A stretch of DNA of 40,712 bases, from positions 1-40,712 of the IMG/VR virus record IMGVR_UViG_3300036466_000091; one strand, written 5' to 3'. The first letter of the stretch is position 1. Every line of letters starts with the position of its first letter. Below, in pieces: positions 15,512-22,720 of this stretch. This DNA is from a virus. The position numbers and the translations under genes are program-made. Under the pieces are notes generated by a model, which was given only the letters and a program-made list of their open reading frames with translations, made no database searches and was not told where the DNA came from.

Positions 15512-15517
15512 AGTATA
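15512..15517 (-). promoter_or_regulatory. Leftward -10 box TATACT with AGGC extension
   Basis: Minus strand TATACTAGGC, identical to the -10 region of the promoters at 18340 and 21421. No good -35 is visible at 15-17 bp; TTGTCT occurs only nine bases upstream. It lies 37 bases before the start of the 81-residue accessory gene. Confidence 0.5.
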
Positions 15518-15530
15518 CTCAAGTCTAGAC

Positions 15531-15557
15531 AAAAGAAAAGCCCGCATTGCACGGGCC
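15531..15557 (-). terminator. Rho-independent terminator after the small genes below the capsid gene
   Basis: Minus strand: GCCCGT and GCGGGC pair around GCAAT and are followed by TTTTCTTTT. It closes the capsid-distal transcript before the accessory cassette at 15230-15517. Confidence 0.75.
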
Positions 15558-15562
15558 TATCA

Positions 15563-15631
15563 CTACGCCGATGCTGGCCGCTCTTCCCAGGCTAGTGTGA
15601 ACCGCCCGCCTTTAAGCGGTGGCGCGCTCAT
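15563..15631 (-). CDS. Very small frame after the 55-residue gene
   Basis: 22 codons (MSAPPLKGGRFTLAWEERPA and two more). The start overlaps the upstream stop (TAATG) and the stop lies just before the terminator at 15531-15557. The tight placement is the only support; there is no ribosome site besides coupling. It may be a real micro-protein or chance. Confidence 0.3.
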   Translation of the reverse strand: MSAPPLKGGRFTLAWEERPASA

Positions 15632-15798
15632 TACTTGTCAGCCTTGCGCACATACGGGCGCTTTTCAGGCTCAGGCTGCATTACTGGCTCATAACCATCC
15701 GGCGCAAAACGAATGTCCAGAATCTTGTAACCGGCTTTGCGCAGCTGTGCCTCGCGACCTTCCGGCATCGGGTGTTTCTCGTAAGCGATCTTTTGCAT
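15631..15798 (-). CDS. Small protein below the major capsid gene
   Basis: 55 residues with GAGG nine bases before the ATG. The sequence MQKIAYEKHPMPEGREAQLR, then AGYKILDIRFAPDGYEPVM and a charged tail, has the layout of small phage proteins that follow capsid genes in siphophages (a conserved G-x-K-I-L-D-x-R-F-x-P core). It stands between the capsid terminator and the next terminator, so it would be expressed by read-through from the capsid message. The function is unknown. A head-related role is inferred from position. Confidence 0.6.
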   Translation of the reverse strand: MQKIAYEKHPMPEGREAQLRKAGYKILDIRFAPDGYEPVMQPEPEKRPYVRKADK

Positions 15799-15815
15799 GG
15801 TGCAATCCTCAGATA

Positions 15816-15841
15816 GTAAAAAGGGCGACCTAAGCCGCCCC
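15816..15841 (-). terminator. Terminator after the major capsid gene
   Basis: Minus strand: GGGCG and CGCCC form the stem around a short loop, followed by TTTTTACT. It lies 18 bases past the capsid stop. Partial read-through is needed for the small gene that follows. Confidence 0.75.
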
Positions 15842-15858
15842 CTCTATTTTACGTCAAG

Positions 15859-16830
15859 TTACGCCTTGGCAACGTCACCGATGGTGATAACACCAGCGGT
15901 GTGCTTGAGGTCGGTGGCAACCTTAGTCCAGTTGCTGCCGGTAGCCAGCTCAGCATCGGTTGGCGACTTGCCGCCTGCCGATTCGTTCCAGGTGTAGCCC
16001 TTCAAGCCGAGGCCAAAGGTGTAATCAACCTGCATGGTGGTTTCGATGCGGGTCTGGCCGTTGTTGGTCTCAATGTTGCTGATAAGGTCAGCGCCATCGG
16101 AAACAATCGCGGCATCCGGAGCCAGGGACAGAACAAAATCCTTGTTCGGAGTGCCAGCCAGGTACAGGCCCGGTGCGTCGGTAACGATCACCGCCTTACC
16201 GAGAATATCCACAACGCGCACGCCTTGAGCCTGGAACAGCTGTGGCGTGTTGGTCAGGTTTGCACCGATCAGCTTGTGGTATACCGCGCCGGTCATGATC
16301 TGGGCAACCAAGTCGCCAGAGCGATCACCGAACTTGGCGTGAGCGCCGTTCATCGAGCTGTAGTTGATGCCAGCGGTGGCCGATACGTCGTTGGTGGCAG
16401 CAGCCTGGTTAGAGATAGCAGCCACCAGCGCAGCAATCGCGGTGTTGAGCTGATCTTTCATCAGCGCTTCAGCGAAGTTGCGCGAGGCTACTTCAATGCC
16501 CTCAGTGGTCGGCTTTTCCAGCCAGGTCATCTGGCTCGGCTCGTAACGGATCGGGCCGAAACCGCCGGCAACTTTAACCGAGCTGTGTTGCAGCTGGGTC
16601 AGGTCGGTGGCTGATGCACTGGCTTGCGCGGCATAACGATCAACGCGACGCTGTGCCGAGTGAATAGCTGCGAAGAAAGATTCTTGCAGGAAGTCACCAG
16701 TGAAGCCTTCGGTGGTCAGGCGAATAGCACCATTGGACGCGCCGTTGAACTTCTCGACCATCTGGCCAAGGGTTTCGATGGTGGCGGGCATGATGTATTC
16801 ATTGAATACTTTCATTTGCGAGAGGGACAT
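15859..16830 (-). CDS. Major capsid protein
   Basis: 323 residues starting MSLSQMKVFNEYIMPATIET, with GEPSQ-like region RYEPSQMTWLEKPTTEGIEV and a C-terminal series DFVLSLAPDAAIVSDGADLI, QVDYTFGLGLKGYTWNESAG. Size, position directly after a scaffold-like gene and before connectors, and the long N-terminal helix followed by mixed alpha/beta sequence all fit an HK97-fold capsid protein of the type seen in Pseudomonas siphophages. There is no protease gene next to it, so maturation may rely on the separate scaffold protein. A terminator follows directly, as expected for the most abundant product. Confidence 0.88.
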   Translation of the reverse strand: MSLSQMKVFNEYIMPATIETLGQMVEKFNGASNGAIRLTTEGFTGDFLQESFFAAIHSAQRRVDRYAAQASASATDLTQLQHSSVKVAGGFGPIRYEPSQMTWLEKPTTEGIEVASRNFAEALMKDQLNTAIAALVAAISNQAAATNDVSATAGINYSSMNGAHAKFGDRSGDLVAQIMTGAVYHKLIGANLTNTPQLFQAQGVRVVDILGKAVIVTDAPGLYLAGTPNKDFVLSLAPDAAIVSDGADLISNIETNNGQTRIETTMQVDYTFGLGLKGYTWNESAGGKSPTDAELATGSNWTKVATDLKHTAGVITIGDVAKA

Positions 16831-16841
16831 AATTTTGAATC

Positions 16842-17462
16842 CTATTTTGGTAGATCAGGGAAACGCGCAGCGATAGCCGCTTGGCGTTCAGATTTGGTGC
16901 CGCCTAAATTGCCTTTCGCGGCCCCGCCGCCTGATTTGCCACCGGGTGCCCCGCCCCCGCTTGACTGATTACCATCGACCAAGAACGGATAGCTCTCAGC
17001 GATGTGCGCAACCACTTTGGCGCGGTCAACCTCAACCCCGCCCATTTCAAACTTAACGCCGTCCTCGCTGTAGCGCGCGAACTGGCTGATTTCCTTCTTG
17101 AGCAATTCCGCGCGCTTGGTATCGCGGGTCAGCTCATTGGCAATAGATCCGGCTGACAGCTCAACCTCTTTTGCCTGGATCTTCTTTGCAAAGCCTTCGT
17201 ACTTGTCTGCAAGCTCGGCCTTTGCCTTCTGCTCGCGCTCGTACAGCTCCTTAAATTCGCCTTTCTCTTTGGCGCGGGCTTCTTCTGCCGCCGCCTGAGC
17301 CTCTTCAAGCTCCTTTGCTTTCTGCTTGGCTGTTTTCGTTTCGCCTAGCAGCTCATCGAGCTTTGACTTTAGGCCGCTGGTTTCTTGCTCAAGTCGAGCG
17401 CTAACCTCGTCTGCGGTAAATGCCTCGACCTCTGTGCCGTCTTCCAACTTAAACTTTGCCAT
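16842..17462 (-). CDS. Capsid scaffolding protein
   Basis: 206 residues. A short N-terminal domain (MAKFKLEDGTEVEAFTADEV) is followed by a long charged coiled coil from about residue 25 to 105, rich in K, E and A, then a small domain (FARYSEDGVKFEMGGVEVDR) and a Gly/Ser-rich linker before a basic C-terminal tail (KSERQAAIAARFPDL). This is the standard layout of GP20/DUF4355-type scaffolds that bind capsid protein through the C-terminus. It lies just upstream of the capsid gene with its own late-class promoter. Confidence 0.85.
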   Translation of the reverse strand: MAKFKLEDGTEVEAFTADEVSARLEQETSGLKSKLDELLGETKTAKQKAKELEEAQAAAEEARAKEKGEFKELYEREQKAKAELADKYEGFAKKIQAKEVELSAGSIANELTRDTKRAELLKKEISQFARYSEDGVKFEMGGVEVDRAKVVAHIAESYPFLVDGNQSSGGGAPGGKSGGGAAKGNLGGTKSERQAAIAARFPDLPK

Positions 17463-17505
17463 TTCGCACCCTGTGCAGTAAATGCGGCCCAGCCGCTACA
17501 TGCAG

Positions 17506-17534
17506 ATTCTATGCCAGCTTGCTACCTGTTGCAA
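17506..17534 (-). promoter_or_regulatory. Leftward late-class promoter for scaffold and capsid
   Basis: Minus strand: -35 TTGCAA, a 17-bp spacer, -10 TAGAAT within GGCATAGAATCTGCATG, a copy of the shared late motif. Confidence 0.7.
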
Positions 17535-17560
17535 GTCTCGTGCCAGCATTTGCGCAGGAC

Positions 17561-17589
17561 AAGAAAAAGCCCGCTTGTGGGCGGGCTTT
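17561..17589 (-). terminator. Rho-independent terminator after the DUF2829 gene
   Basis: Minus strand: AAGCCCGC and GCGGGCTT stem with a six-base loop, followed by TTTTTCTTG. It lies 11 bases beyond the DUF2829 stop. Confidence 0.88.
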
Positions 17590-17599
17590 CCGTTGTCAG

Positions 17600-18076
17600 C
17601 TATAGCATCTGCCAGTCGTCGGCGAGCATGTCGGTTTGCGAGGCGAGCCACGGAACGAAACATTCATCAGCGGTACGCATACCGATCCATGGCGAGGCAT
17701 TGAGGCTCACGTCGCCGGTTCCGTTAACGAGCGGATCAATGCTCCACGAAGCCATCTTGACGTGCGTGATCCACATGCCTTTGCCATTCCAGCCGGCGCG
17801 GGCTACGCGCCTGCCAAGCTTCAGCGCCTCAATAGCAAGGCCGAAGCTCATGCCATCAACCGGGCGATAGGCTTGGTCATGCACATCTTTCGGCGACCAA
17901 CTGATGTATCCGGCGTGGTCTGGGTGATTCGGCGCGCCGCCGTCCAGATACTCGACAAAATAGCCTTCGTCTGCACCGTTCTCGTCAGCCGGAAGCGTCC
18001 ATCCGCGATATCTGCACCACTCCAACCTAGTCATAGGCGTCGAGCAAATCATCTTTGTACCAATGTACTTTTGCAT
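17600..18076 (-). CDS. Two-domain protein with C-terminal DUF2829 (Tad2-like)
   Basis: 158 residues with AGGAG seven bases before the ATG. Residues 1-72 (MTRLEWCRYRGWTLPADENG, then YFVEYLDGGAPNHPDHAGYI) are a small phage domain of unknown role. Residues 75-158 are a clear DUF2829 domain: MSFGLAIEALKLGRRVARAG, WNGKGMWI and the C-terminal VPWLASQTDMLADDWQ. DUF2829 is the fold of Tad2, an anti-Thoeris protein that captures the gcADPR signal molecule, so an anti-defence role is a reasonable inference but not shown. The gene sits between MuF and scaffold genes with its own promoter and terminator. Confidence 0.85.
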   Translation of the reverse strand: MQKYIGTKMICSTPMTRLEWCRYRGWTLPADENGADEGYFVEYLDGGAPNHPDHAGYISWSPKDVHDQAYRPVDGMSFGLAIEALKLGRRVARAGWNGKGMWITHVKMASWSIDPLVNGTGDVSLNASPWIGMRTADECFVPWLASQTDMLADDWQML

Positions 18077-18104
18077 TGTAATCTCCTGTTATTTGTCTGC
18101 CTTG

Positions 18105-18176
18105 CTATTCAAGCGTAACCACCTCCCGCGCCCGCAACTCCTCAAGCGTATAAAGCCGCCCGCTATCGTCAGCTAC
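18105..18176 (-). pseudogene. Remnant resembling the 3' end of the MuF gene
   Basis: In one frame this stretch reads VADDSGRLYTLEELRAREVV then TLE and a TAG stop. The MuF protein ends FTDDAGRTLSLDELRALEDM then TLA and TAG. The last 21 positions share about half of their residues, and the DNA aligns to the stop. The frame is closed upstream at 18192 and has no start. It begins where the 45-residue gene ends, so it is either an orphaned copy of the MuF 3' end or the frameshifted tail of the 45-residue gene. Confidence 0.55.
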
Positions 18177-18310
18177 GAGTAAATAACAAAACTAACCAGA
18201 TCATCGTCACGCTTGAAATCCATCGCTGGGCGATCCCAGCCTTTCTGGCGATACTTGATCTTTTCATCTTTTGAGGGTTGTGGGATTTTGAATTCTGCTG
18301 GCTTGTTCAT
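18173..18310 (-). CDS. Small accessory protein after MuF
   Basis: 45 residues with AAGGAG a good distance before the ATG and a strong promoter just upstream. The sequence MNKPAEFKIPQPSKDEKIKY, then RQKGWDRPAMDFKRDDDLVS is charged and soluble-looking, with no recognised family. A -1 shift near its end would extend it with a tail like that of MuF (DDSGRLYTLEELRAR), making about 70 residues. It is co-transcribed with the DUF2829 gene downstream. Whether the gene is intact or frameshifted cannot be decided from one sequence. Confidence 0.55.
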   Translation of the reverse strand: MNKPAEFKIPQPSKDEKIKYRQKGWDRPAMDFKRDDDLVSFVIYS

Positions 18311-18339
18311 TTTTAGCTCCTTTGCTTGCTTATGTGCCT

Positions 18340-18368
18340 AGTATAAACAGGCATTGATAACTAGGCAA
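18340..18368 (-). promoter_or_regulatory. Leftward promoter for the DUF2829 cassette
   Basis: Minus strand: -35 TTGCCT, a 17-bp spacer, -10 TATACT, then AGGC. The -35 overlaps the stop codon of the MuF gene, so the cassette starts right at the end of that gene. Confidence 0.78.
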
Positions 18369-19380
18369 GCGTCATATCTTCCAACGCTCTCAACTCGTCA
18401 AGACTTAGCGTCCTTCCCGCGTCATCCGTAAACTTGTCAACGTTCATGCCACCACGGAATAGCTTGGCACGCTCAGGCCCAAGAACAGAATCCTGGAACG
18501 CTTTAGGCTGGCGTTTTAGCCATGCGTTGTAGGTTGTCTGACTGCTAACAGGGCCGTCCATGCTTGCCCGAGTTGCGCCCTCGCGCAGCGCTGCGAACCG
18601 GTCATCCACTACCGGGGTGCGCACAGACCGGCAATTGTAATGCGCTGGCGGCATTGGCCCCTCGCCTACTGGGAAGGTCTTGCCGTCGCGCCCCTGGCAT
18701 ACCAGCGTCGTTCGCCCGTCGAGCGTACTCGTCCACTCTTCACCCTTGAGAACGTCTGAGTTCTGCTTGTACGTTTCAGCTCTCGCAGTCGCGCCAACAT
18801 GGTTGGCCATAGTTCGAACAACCGCCTCTGCTTGCTGCCTGGTTCGGCTATTAACCATGCCCATTAGCTCGCGGACGATTTCAGGCGTGGTTTTCCCGCC
18901 CGCTATACCAGCATTAACCGCCGTCATTACCTCTCGCGAGGTTCCTTTGGCGAAAACGTCAAAAAGGCCAGGCGCGTTTGTTTCGATTATCTTTTTACCG
19001 CTAACCAGCGTTATCGGGGCGTTTATTGATGCCGCAACAATTGGCGCTGTATTGAGTCCAGCCAGTTGCACAGTGACCGAGTTTTCCAGCGCTTTGAATG
19101 CGAACTGAGCTTCATACTGAGCCAGCTTCTCAAGCTCAGGCAGGGTCTGCCCGGCCAACTCAATGCCGGCGCGGTTTGTGATGTTGTTTATCTCAACTTG
19201 CAACGCTGTCAGCCTTGCTGATTCGAAGCTCGTCAGGTCGTGCTGTAGGAGTTGAGCGCGAATATCTGCCGCCATCCTTCGAAGGATTGGCAAGTTGGCA
19301 CGCACCAGACCGCCACCATACCTCTGCAAAAATATCTGGTGGCGAGTGAATACGTCCGCTAAGTAGCCGTTGGCGCTCAT
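18361..19380 (-). CDS. MuF-type head morphogenesis protein
   Basis: 339 residues; the ATG overlaps the portal stop (ATGA). The C-terminal half holds the MuF block EEWTSTLDGRTTLVCQGRDG followed by GPMPPAHYNCRSVRTPV, which includes the conserved Cys and His positions. The N-terminal half is helical. MuF proteins are minor head proteins next to the portal, ejected or needed for head assembly depending on the phage. The very end (DDAGRTLSLDELRALEDMTL) is echoed by a short remnant just downstream. Confidence 0.88.
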   Translation of the reverse strand: MSANGYLADVFTRHQIFLQRYGGGLVRANLPILRRMAADIRAQLLQHDLTSFESARLTALQVEINNITNRAGIELAGQTLPELEKLAQYEAQFAFKALENSVTVQLAGLNTAPIVAASINAPITLVSGKKIIETNAPGLFDVFAKGTSREVMTAVNAGIAGGKTTPEIVRELMGMVNSRTRQQAEAVVRTMANHVGATARAETYKQNSDVLKGEEWTSTLDGRTTLVCQGRDGKTFPVGEGPMPPAHYNCRSVRTPVVDDRFAALREGATRASMDGPVSSQTTYNAWLKRQPKAFQDSVLGPERAKLFRGGMNVDKFTDDAGRTLSLDELRALEDMTLA

Positions 19381-20798
19381 GCCTGAACGCTACCGGTTAC
19401 GACTGGGGCTAACGGCTCAATCTCGGCAGCCTCTGCATCAATATCTTCGTCCGTGCGGTCACTCTCAAGATAAGCCGTACCGCGCAACATGGTGCGAGTA
19501 TCCGCCAGCGCTGTTACGCCACGGTCTTGCAGCTGAATCGCTGCCATTACGTCTTGAGCCGATACGCTGCGCGGGTAGAATTCGCGGTTTAGCTTGAACA
19601 GCACCTGGGCTGGATCACCACCCATGAACAATGCTGCGTCTTCAAGCGCCGCCTCGATAGCCTCGCCGACGTTATCGGACGCGCACAGTAACGCGCTCGA
19701 CTTGGTGCCGGCGTCAATCCGTGCAGCCTCTGCGGTTTCGTTATCGCCGCGCTCGGTAATCAGGTGCGCGCCTACTGCTAGCATCTGCTCTTCAATGCGC
19801 TTGAGCTTTTCCTCGACTGCGGAGGCTGGCTCAAGCTGCAATATATCAGCACTGCCATTCGGGCCAACGTGCAACCCTTGGTCAGCGCCTACCGTGATGC
19901 CGTTGGGGTTGTACAGATCCCACTGCTCTTTGCTCATCTCGGTGGAAAGAATCATCGTGCCGCCCGAATGGATGTGCAGATTTTTCATACTGTCGGCAGT
20001 GAGCTGGTAGTGCGACGTATTCAGGTCAACGATGCCAGACAGAACGGCGCGATCTACGTTAGGCCGGTTGTTCTCGGAGCCGACGAAATAGAACGGGATG
20101 TGATCCCATGTTGCACCGCTTGCTTGGCGAGGCGCGAACTCATCGATTACAACGTCTTCCTTGTCGTCGTACACTGCCTGAGTATAAACGCCGTCACGCA
20201 AGCGCAGGACTCGATAGCGGGTTTCGTATGTAGACAGGAACTCGTCTTTCTCCAGCTCATCAACTTCGCACAGCTTGACCATCGTCAGCTTGAGAACGCC
20301 GCCGATCATCTCGTATTTCCAGTTATCGACAGCCTCGGCGCGGTAGATAGTTAGGCGTGCTTGCAGGTTTCGGAGCGCTACTTCCTCGGCAGACAAGCCG
20401 GCTTCTGACTGCGGGTACTCTGCCAGGATGCCAACGCGGCCAACCTCAAGCGTTTCCTCGGTAGCCATGCGCGCGACTTGCGTAAGGCTTAGCCCGCCAC
20501 CGTCTGCGTTCTCTTTGAGGTATTCAAGCTGGCTCGGTAGCTCGACCTCTGGAGGCTTGCGAAACACCATGCCCAGCAAGCCTTGCTTAGTGTAGCCGGC
20601 GCACGGAAACCAAGTGGCGCGCAGGATGTAGCGCTGATAACGGTCGCGCGCTTCTCGGCTAAGGTCGTTAGCGCCGTCATCAGGAAGAAACAGCGTGGCG
20701 CATTCCTTGACCTCATCCTGGCCGGCGCATGCGGCGCGGTTGCGCTTCCACCGCTCAACGTATTGGCCGTACTCGGGATGTTGCGTAGTGATGGGCAT
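19377..20798 (-). CDS. Portal protein (DUF4055 family)
   Basis: 473 residues. The opening MPITTQHPEYGQYVERWKRN, the block YTKQGLLGMVFRKPPEVELP and the helix VARMATEETLEVGRVGILAE are characteristic of DUF4055 portal proteins. The later block NTSHYQLTADSMKNLHIHSG and SAVEEKLKRIEEQMLAVGAH also fit the portal stem and crown layout. The portal is the DNA channel at one head vertex. The gene begins a new transcription unit after the accessory gene at 20889, with a late-class promoter about 30 bases upstream. Confidence 0.9.
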   Translation of the reverse strand: MPITTQHPEYGQYVERWKRNRAACAGQDEVKECATLFLPDDGANDLSREARDRYQRYILRATWFPCAGYTKQGLLGMVFRKPPEVELPSQLEYLKENADGGGLSLTQVARMATEETLEVGRVGILAEYPQSEAGLSAEEVALRNLQARLTIYRAEAVDNWKYEMIGGVLKLTMVKLCEVDELEKDEFLSTYETRYRVLRLRDGVYTQAVYDDKEDVVIDEFAPRQASGATWDHIPFYFVGSENNRPNVDRAVLSGIVDLNTSHYQLTADSMKNLHIHSGGTMILSTEMSKEQWDLYNPNGITVGADQGLHVGPNGSADILQLEPASAVEEKLKRIEEQMLAVGAHLITERGDNETAEAARIDAGTKSSALLCASDNVGEAIEAALEDAALFMGGDPAQVLFKLNREFYPRSVSAQDVMAAIQLQDRGVTALADTRTMLRGTAYLESDRTDEDIDAEAAEIEPLAPVVTGSVQA

Positions 20799-20829
20799 AC
20801 TAAGGCACCGTTATGTAATTCGTATGCAC

Positions 20830-20858
20830 ATAGTATGCCAGTTTGCAACTGTAGGCAA
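20830..20858 (-). promoter_or_regulatory. Leftward late-class promoter for portal and MuF
   Basis: Minus strand: -35 TTGCCT, a 17-bp spacer, -10 TACTAT within GGCATACTATGTGCATA. This is the best copy of the late motif. Confidence 0.78.
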
Positions 20859-20859
20859 A

Positions 20860-20882
20860 AGATAGCCCGCATTTAGCGGGCT
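20860..20882 (-). terminator. Rho-independent terminator after the 20889 accessory gene
   Basis: Minus strand: AGCCCGC and GCGGGCT form a seven-base stem around TAAAT; the tail is ATCTTTTG, a weak T-run. The next promoter -35 directly follows. Confidence 0.7.
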
Positions 20883-20888
20883 TGGGTG

Positions 20889-21389
20889 TTAGGGTTTTGG
20901 CTGCTTTATCCAGCCGGCGTCGTATAGCAGCTGTGCCTGATCCCGTGTTTTTGAGGTGTCCGGCCTACCAGCGTCTTCAAGCATCTCTTTAATCGCCGCC
21001 TCCCGCTCATCCGCCGCGATTTGCTCTGGGGTGCGGATTGGGCGGAATTTCATAGACCGCAAATAATAGTGCTGCTCGATTCCCGCGAAATCGGCAACAA
21101 TTACATAAGCGCTGCCGGTGTATTTAATTTCTGCTTTATGCCATGCGCCCTTGTTTGCCTCGTGCTCCCACTCACACACCACCCCAACAGGCGGCAAACC
21201 CTCGCCGCTCCAGGGTGTGGATGGGCGCGGGATAAGCGATTCAACCCAAGAAGCTGGCGAGTTAACTCTACCTGCTTCAATATTCTCAGCAAAATAGAAT
21301 TCATCCCCTATTTTGGTGTAAAAACTTCCATGGCTTGGCCAGTAATGCGTAGCCCCTTCCGGCGCTTTACCCCAATCAATCTCGCTCAT
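20889..21389 (-). CDS. Accessory phage protein of unknown function
   Basis: 166 residues. It begins MSEIDWGKAPEGATHYWPSH and has a conserved central block GLPPVGVVCEWEHEANKGAW, a run of beta strands (AEIKYTGSAYVIVADFAG), and FRPIRTPEQIAADEREAAIK near the end. This is a family common in Pseudomonas and enterobacterial phages with no known function. The final part (LLYDAGWIKQPKP) is also typical. It has its own promoter upstream (overlapping the terminase stop) and terminator downstream, hence an accessory cassette between the terminase and portal genes. Confidence 0.72.
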   Translation of the reverse strand: MSEIDWGKAPEGATHYWPSHGSFYTKIGDEFYFAENIEAGRVNSPASWVESLIPRPSTPWSGEGLPPVGVVCEWEHEANKGAWHKAEIKYTGSAYVIVADFAGIEQHYYLRSMKFRPIRTPEQIAADEREAAIKEMLEDAGRPDTSKTRDQAQLLYDAGWIKQPKP

Positions 21390-21420
21390 TTCTGCTGCTC
21401 CGTTCGGTTAGTGTTCGCCT

Positions 21421-21448
21421 AGTATACCGCATTGCGCGGTGGCGTCTA
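21421..21448 (-). promoter_or_regulatory. Leftward promoter for the 20889 accessory gene
   Basis: Minus strand: -35 TAGACG, a 16-bp spacer, -10 TATACT then AGGC. It overlaps the stop codon of the terminase gene, as the promoter at 18340 overlaps the MuF stop. Confidence 0.7.
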
Positions 21449-22720
21449 GTAACTAAACCGAATCGGAGTGTGAATCACTGGCTTGCTGATTGGCATCTCG
21501 TAGGATATCGGATAACCGGAGGCGTCGTTCTGATGGTCGTTGCCAGATGACTTGTCAGGCTCACCGTTTGAGTCATACGCCTGCTGCTCAAGACAGCGCG
21601 CAGTGGTAGGGCATAGCTTATCGTTGACGAACAGACGTCCCTTGCTAAACGCCGTGTTCATAGACAGCAGGCGGTCTTTAACGGCTGGGTTCTTGCTCTT
21701 GGCGCGAACCTCGAAGCGTGCCTGCTGCAATAGCGCAATGTCTGAGCTGCTGGCATCAACCGATTTACGACTCCCGCCACTGGCGTCAGGGTAGACAATG
21801 ATCCGGTGCCCTTGCGCCTGCCACTTTTCCTGAATGATGCGCACCATGTCCGGCGTATCGAGAATGTCCTTTAGCTCTGCGACGGCGTGCCAGGTTTCTC
21901 CTCGGATAACGTAAACCGTCGCGGCCATGCGCTGAACGTTGAAGTCCATTCCGATGTACAGCGGTTCGTTAGGCTGGATTACCTCGGTGGACCGGCATCG
22001 CACACGGTCATAGCTGCGATAAACTGTCCCGCTAATCAGGTTTACAAACTGGCCGCGCAAGTAGGCATCGATCAGCTCTTCTGGATACGTCTCGACCAGT
22101 GAAGGAATGTAGTCGGCTGGCAGGTTCTTGGCGTTGTCATAGGTGCTGGCCTGAATCATGCCGTATCGTTCGCGGATCTCAGGTCGATCATTGCAGGCGA
22201 CCACGAACATCTTATGCGTGAACTTGAAACCCTCTGGTGTCGTGGTGACGTCCACGCCATTGCGTAAGCCTTCCTGGTTGTAGCGCATACGGGCGATGAT
22301 CTTGCGCCACGCTGCCTCTGCCTTGTCGGCCTTCATTACGTCCAACTCATCAACCAAGGCGTTGCCAATCTTGAAGCCGACGATGGTTTCCGGGCGCTCC
22401 ATAGACCGGCAGATAGTGGTGCCTCGGTACTTTGCGCCGCTGTAGAAGTGCACCTCCTTGTTACCCTCGCGCACCTCTACCCGCTGACCCATCTGGAATG
22501 CGACTTCCTCAATGGTCGGGTAAAAGATGTCGCGGATCTGCGCGTAGGTCGGCGCGAAGTAGCCCTGGTTAATGCCAGGGAACTCCCAATACTGCTGGCA
22601 TTGCGCCATTGAGCCAACCCAAGTCTTACCCGAGCCGAAGCCGGCAACGAATGCGCGGAACTTCTGAGGCATCGCAAGGAACTGGCCCTGCGGTTTGTTA
22701 GCCTTCGCGGTTACTTGCAT
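21446..22720 (-). CDS. terL: Terminase large subunit
   Basis: 424 residues from the ATG that lies inside the small-subunit end, with AGG six bases upstream; a TTG two codons earlier is the alternative. Walker A is GFGSGKTW (about residues 27-34) and Walker B is in NALVDELDVM. The C-terminal nuclease has acidic residues in YIGMDFNV, IVYPDASGG and NDHQNDASGY. This is the ATP-driven packaging motor with an RNase H-like nuclease that cuts concatemers. It forms the usual pair with the small subunit and is followed by an accessory cassette instead of the portal gene. Confidence 0.95.
   Translation of the reverse strand: MQVTAKANKPQGQFLAMPQKFRAFVAGFGSGKTWVGSMAQCQQYWEFPGINQGYFAPTYAQIRDIFYPTIEEVAFQMGQRVEVREGNKEVHFYSGAKYRGTTICRSMERPETIVGFKIGNALVDELDVMKADKAEAAWRKIIARMRYNQEGLRNGVDVTTTPEGFKFTHKMFVVACNDRPEIRERYGMIQASTYDNAKNLPADYIPSLVETYPEELIDAYLRGQFVNLISGTVYRSYDRVRCRSTEVIQPNEPLYIGMDFNVQRMAATVYVIRGETWHAVAELKDILDTPDMVRIIQEKWQAQGHRIIVYPDASGGSRKSVDASSSDIALLQQARFEVRAKSKNPAVKDRLLSMNTAFSKGRLFVNDKLCPTTARCLEQQAYDSNGEPDKSSGNDHQNDASGYPISYEMPISKPVIHTPIRFSY

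Noticed and set aside
15901-16614. Long plus-strand frame of 237 codons
   Set aside because: Antisense to the major capsid gene. The biased codon use of that gene produces a long open complement.
19869-20354. Plus-strand frame of 161 codons
   Set aside because: Antisense shadow of the portal gene, no ribosome site.
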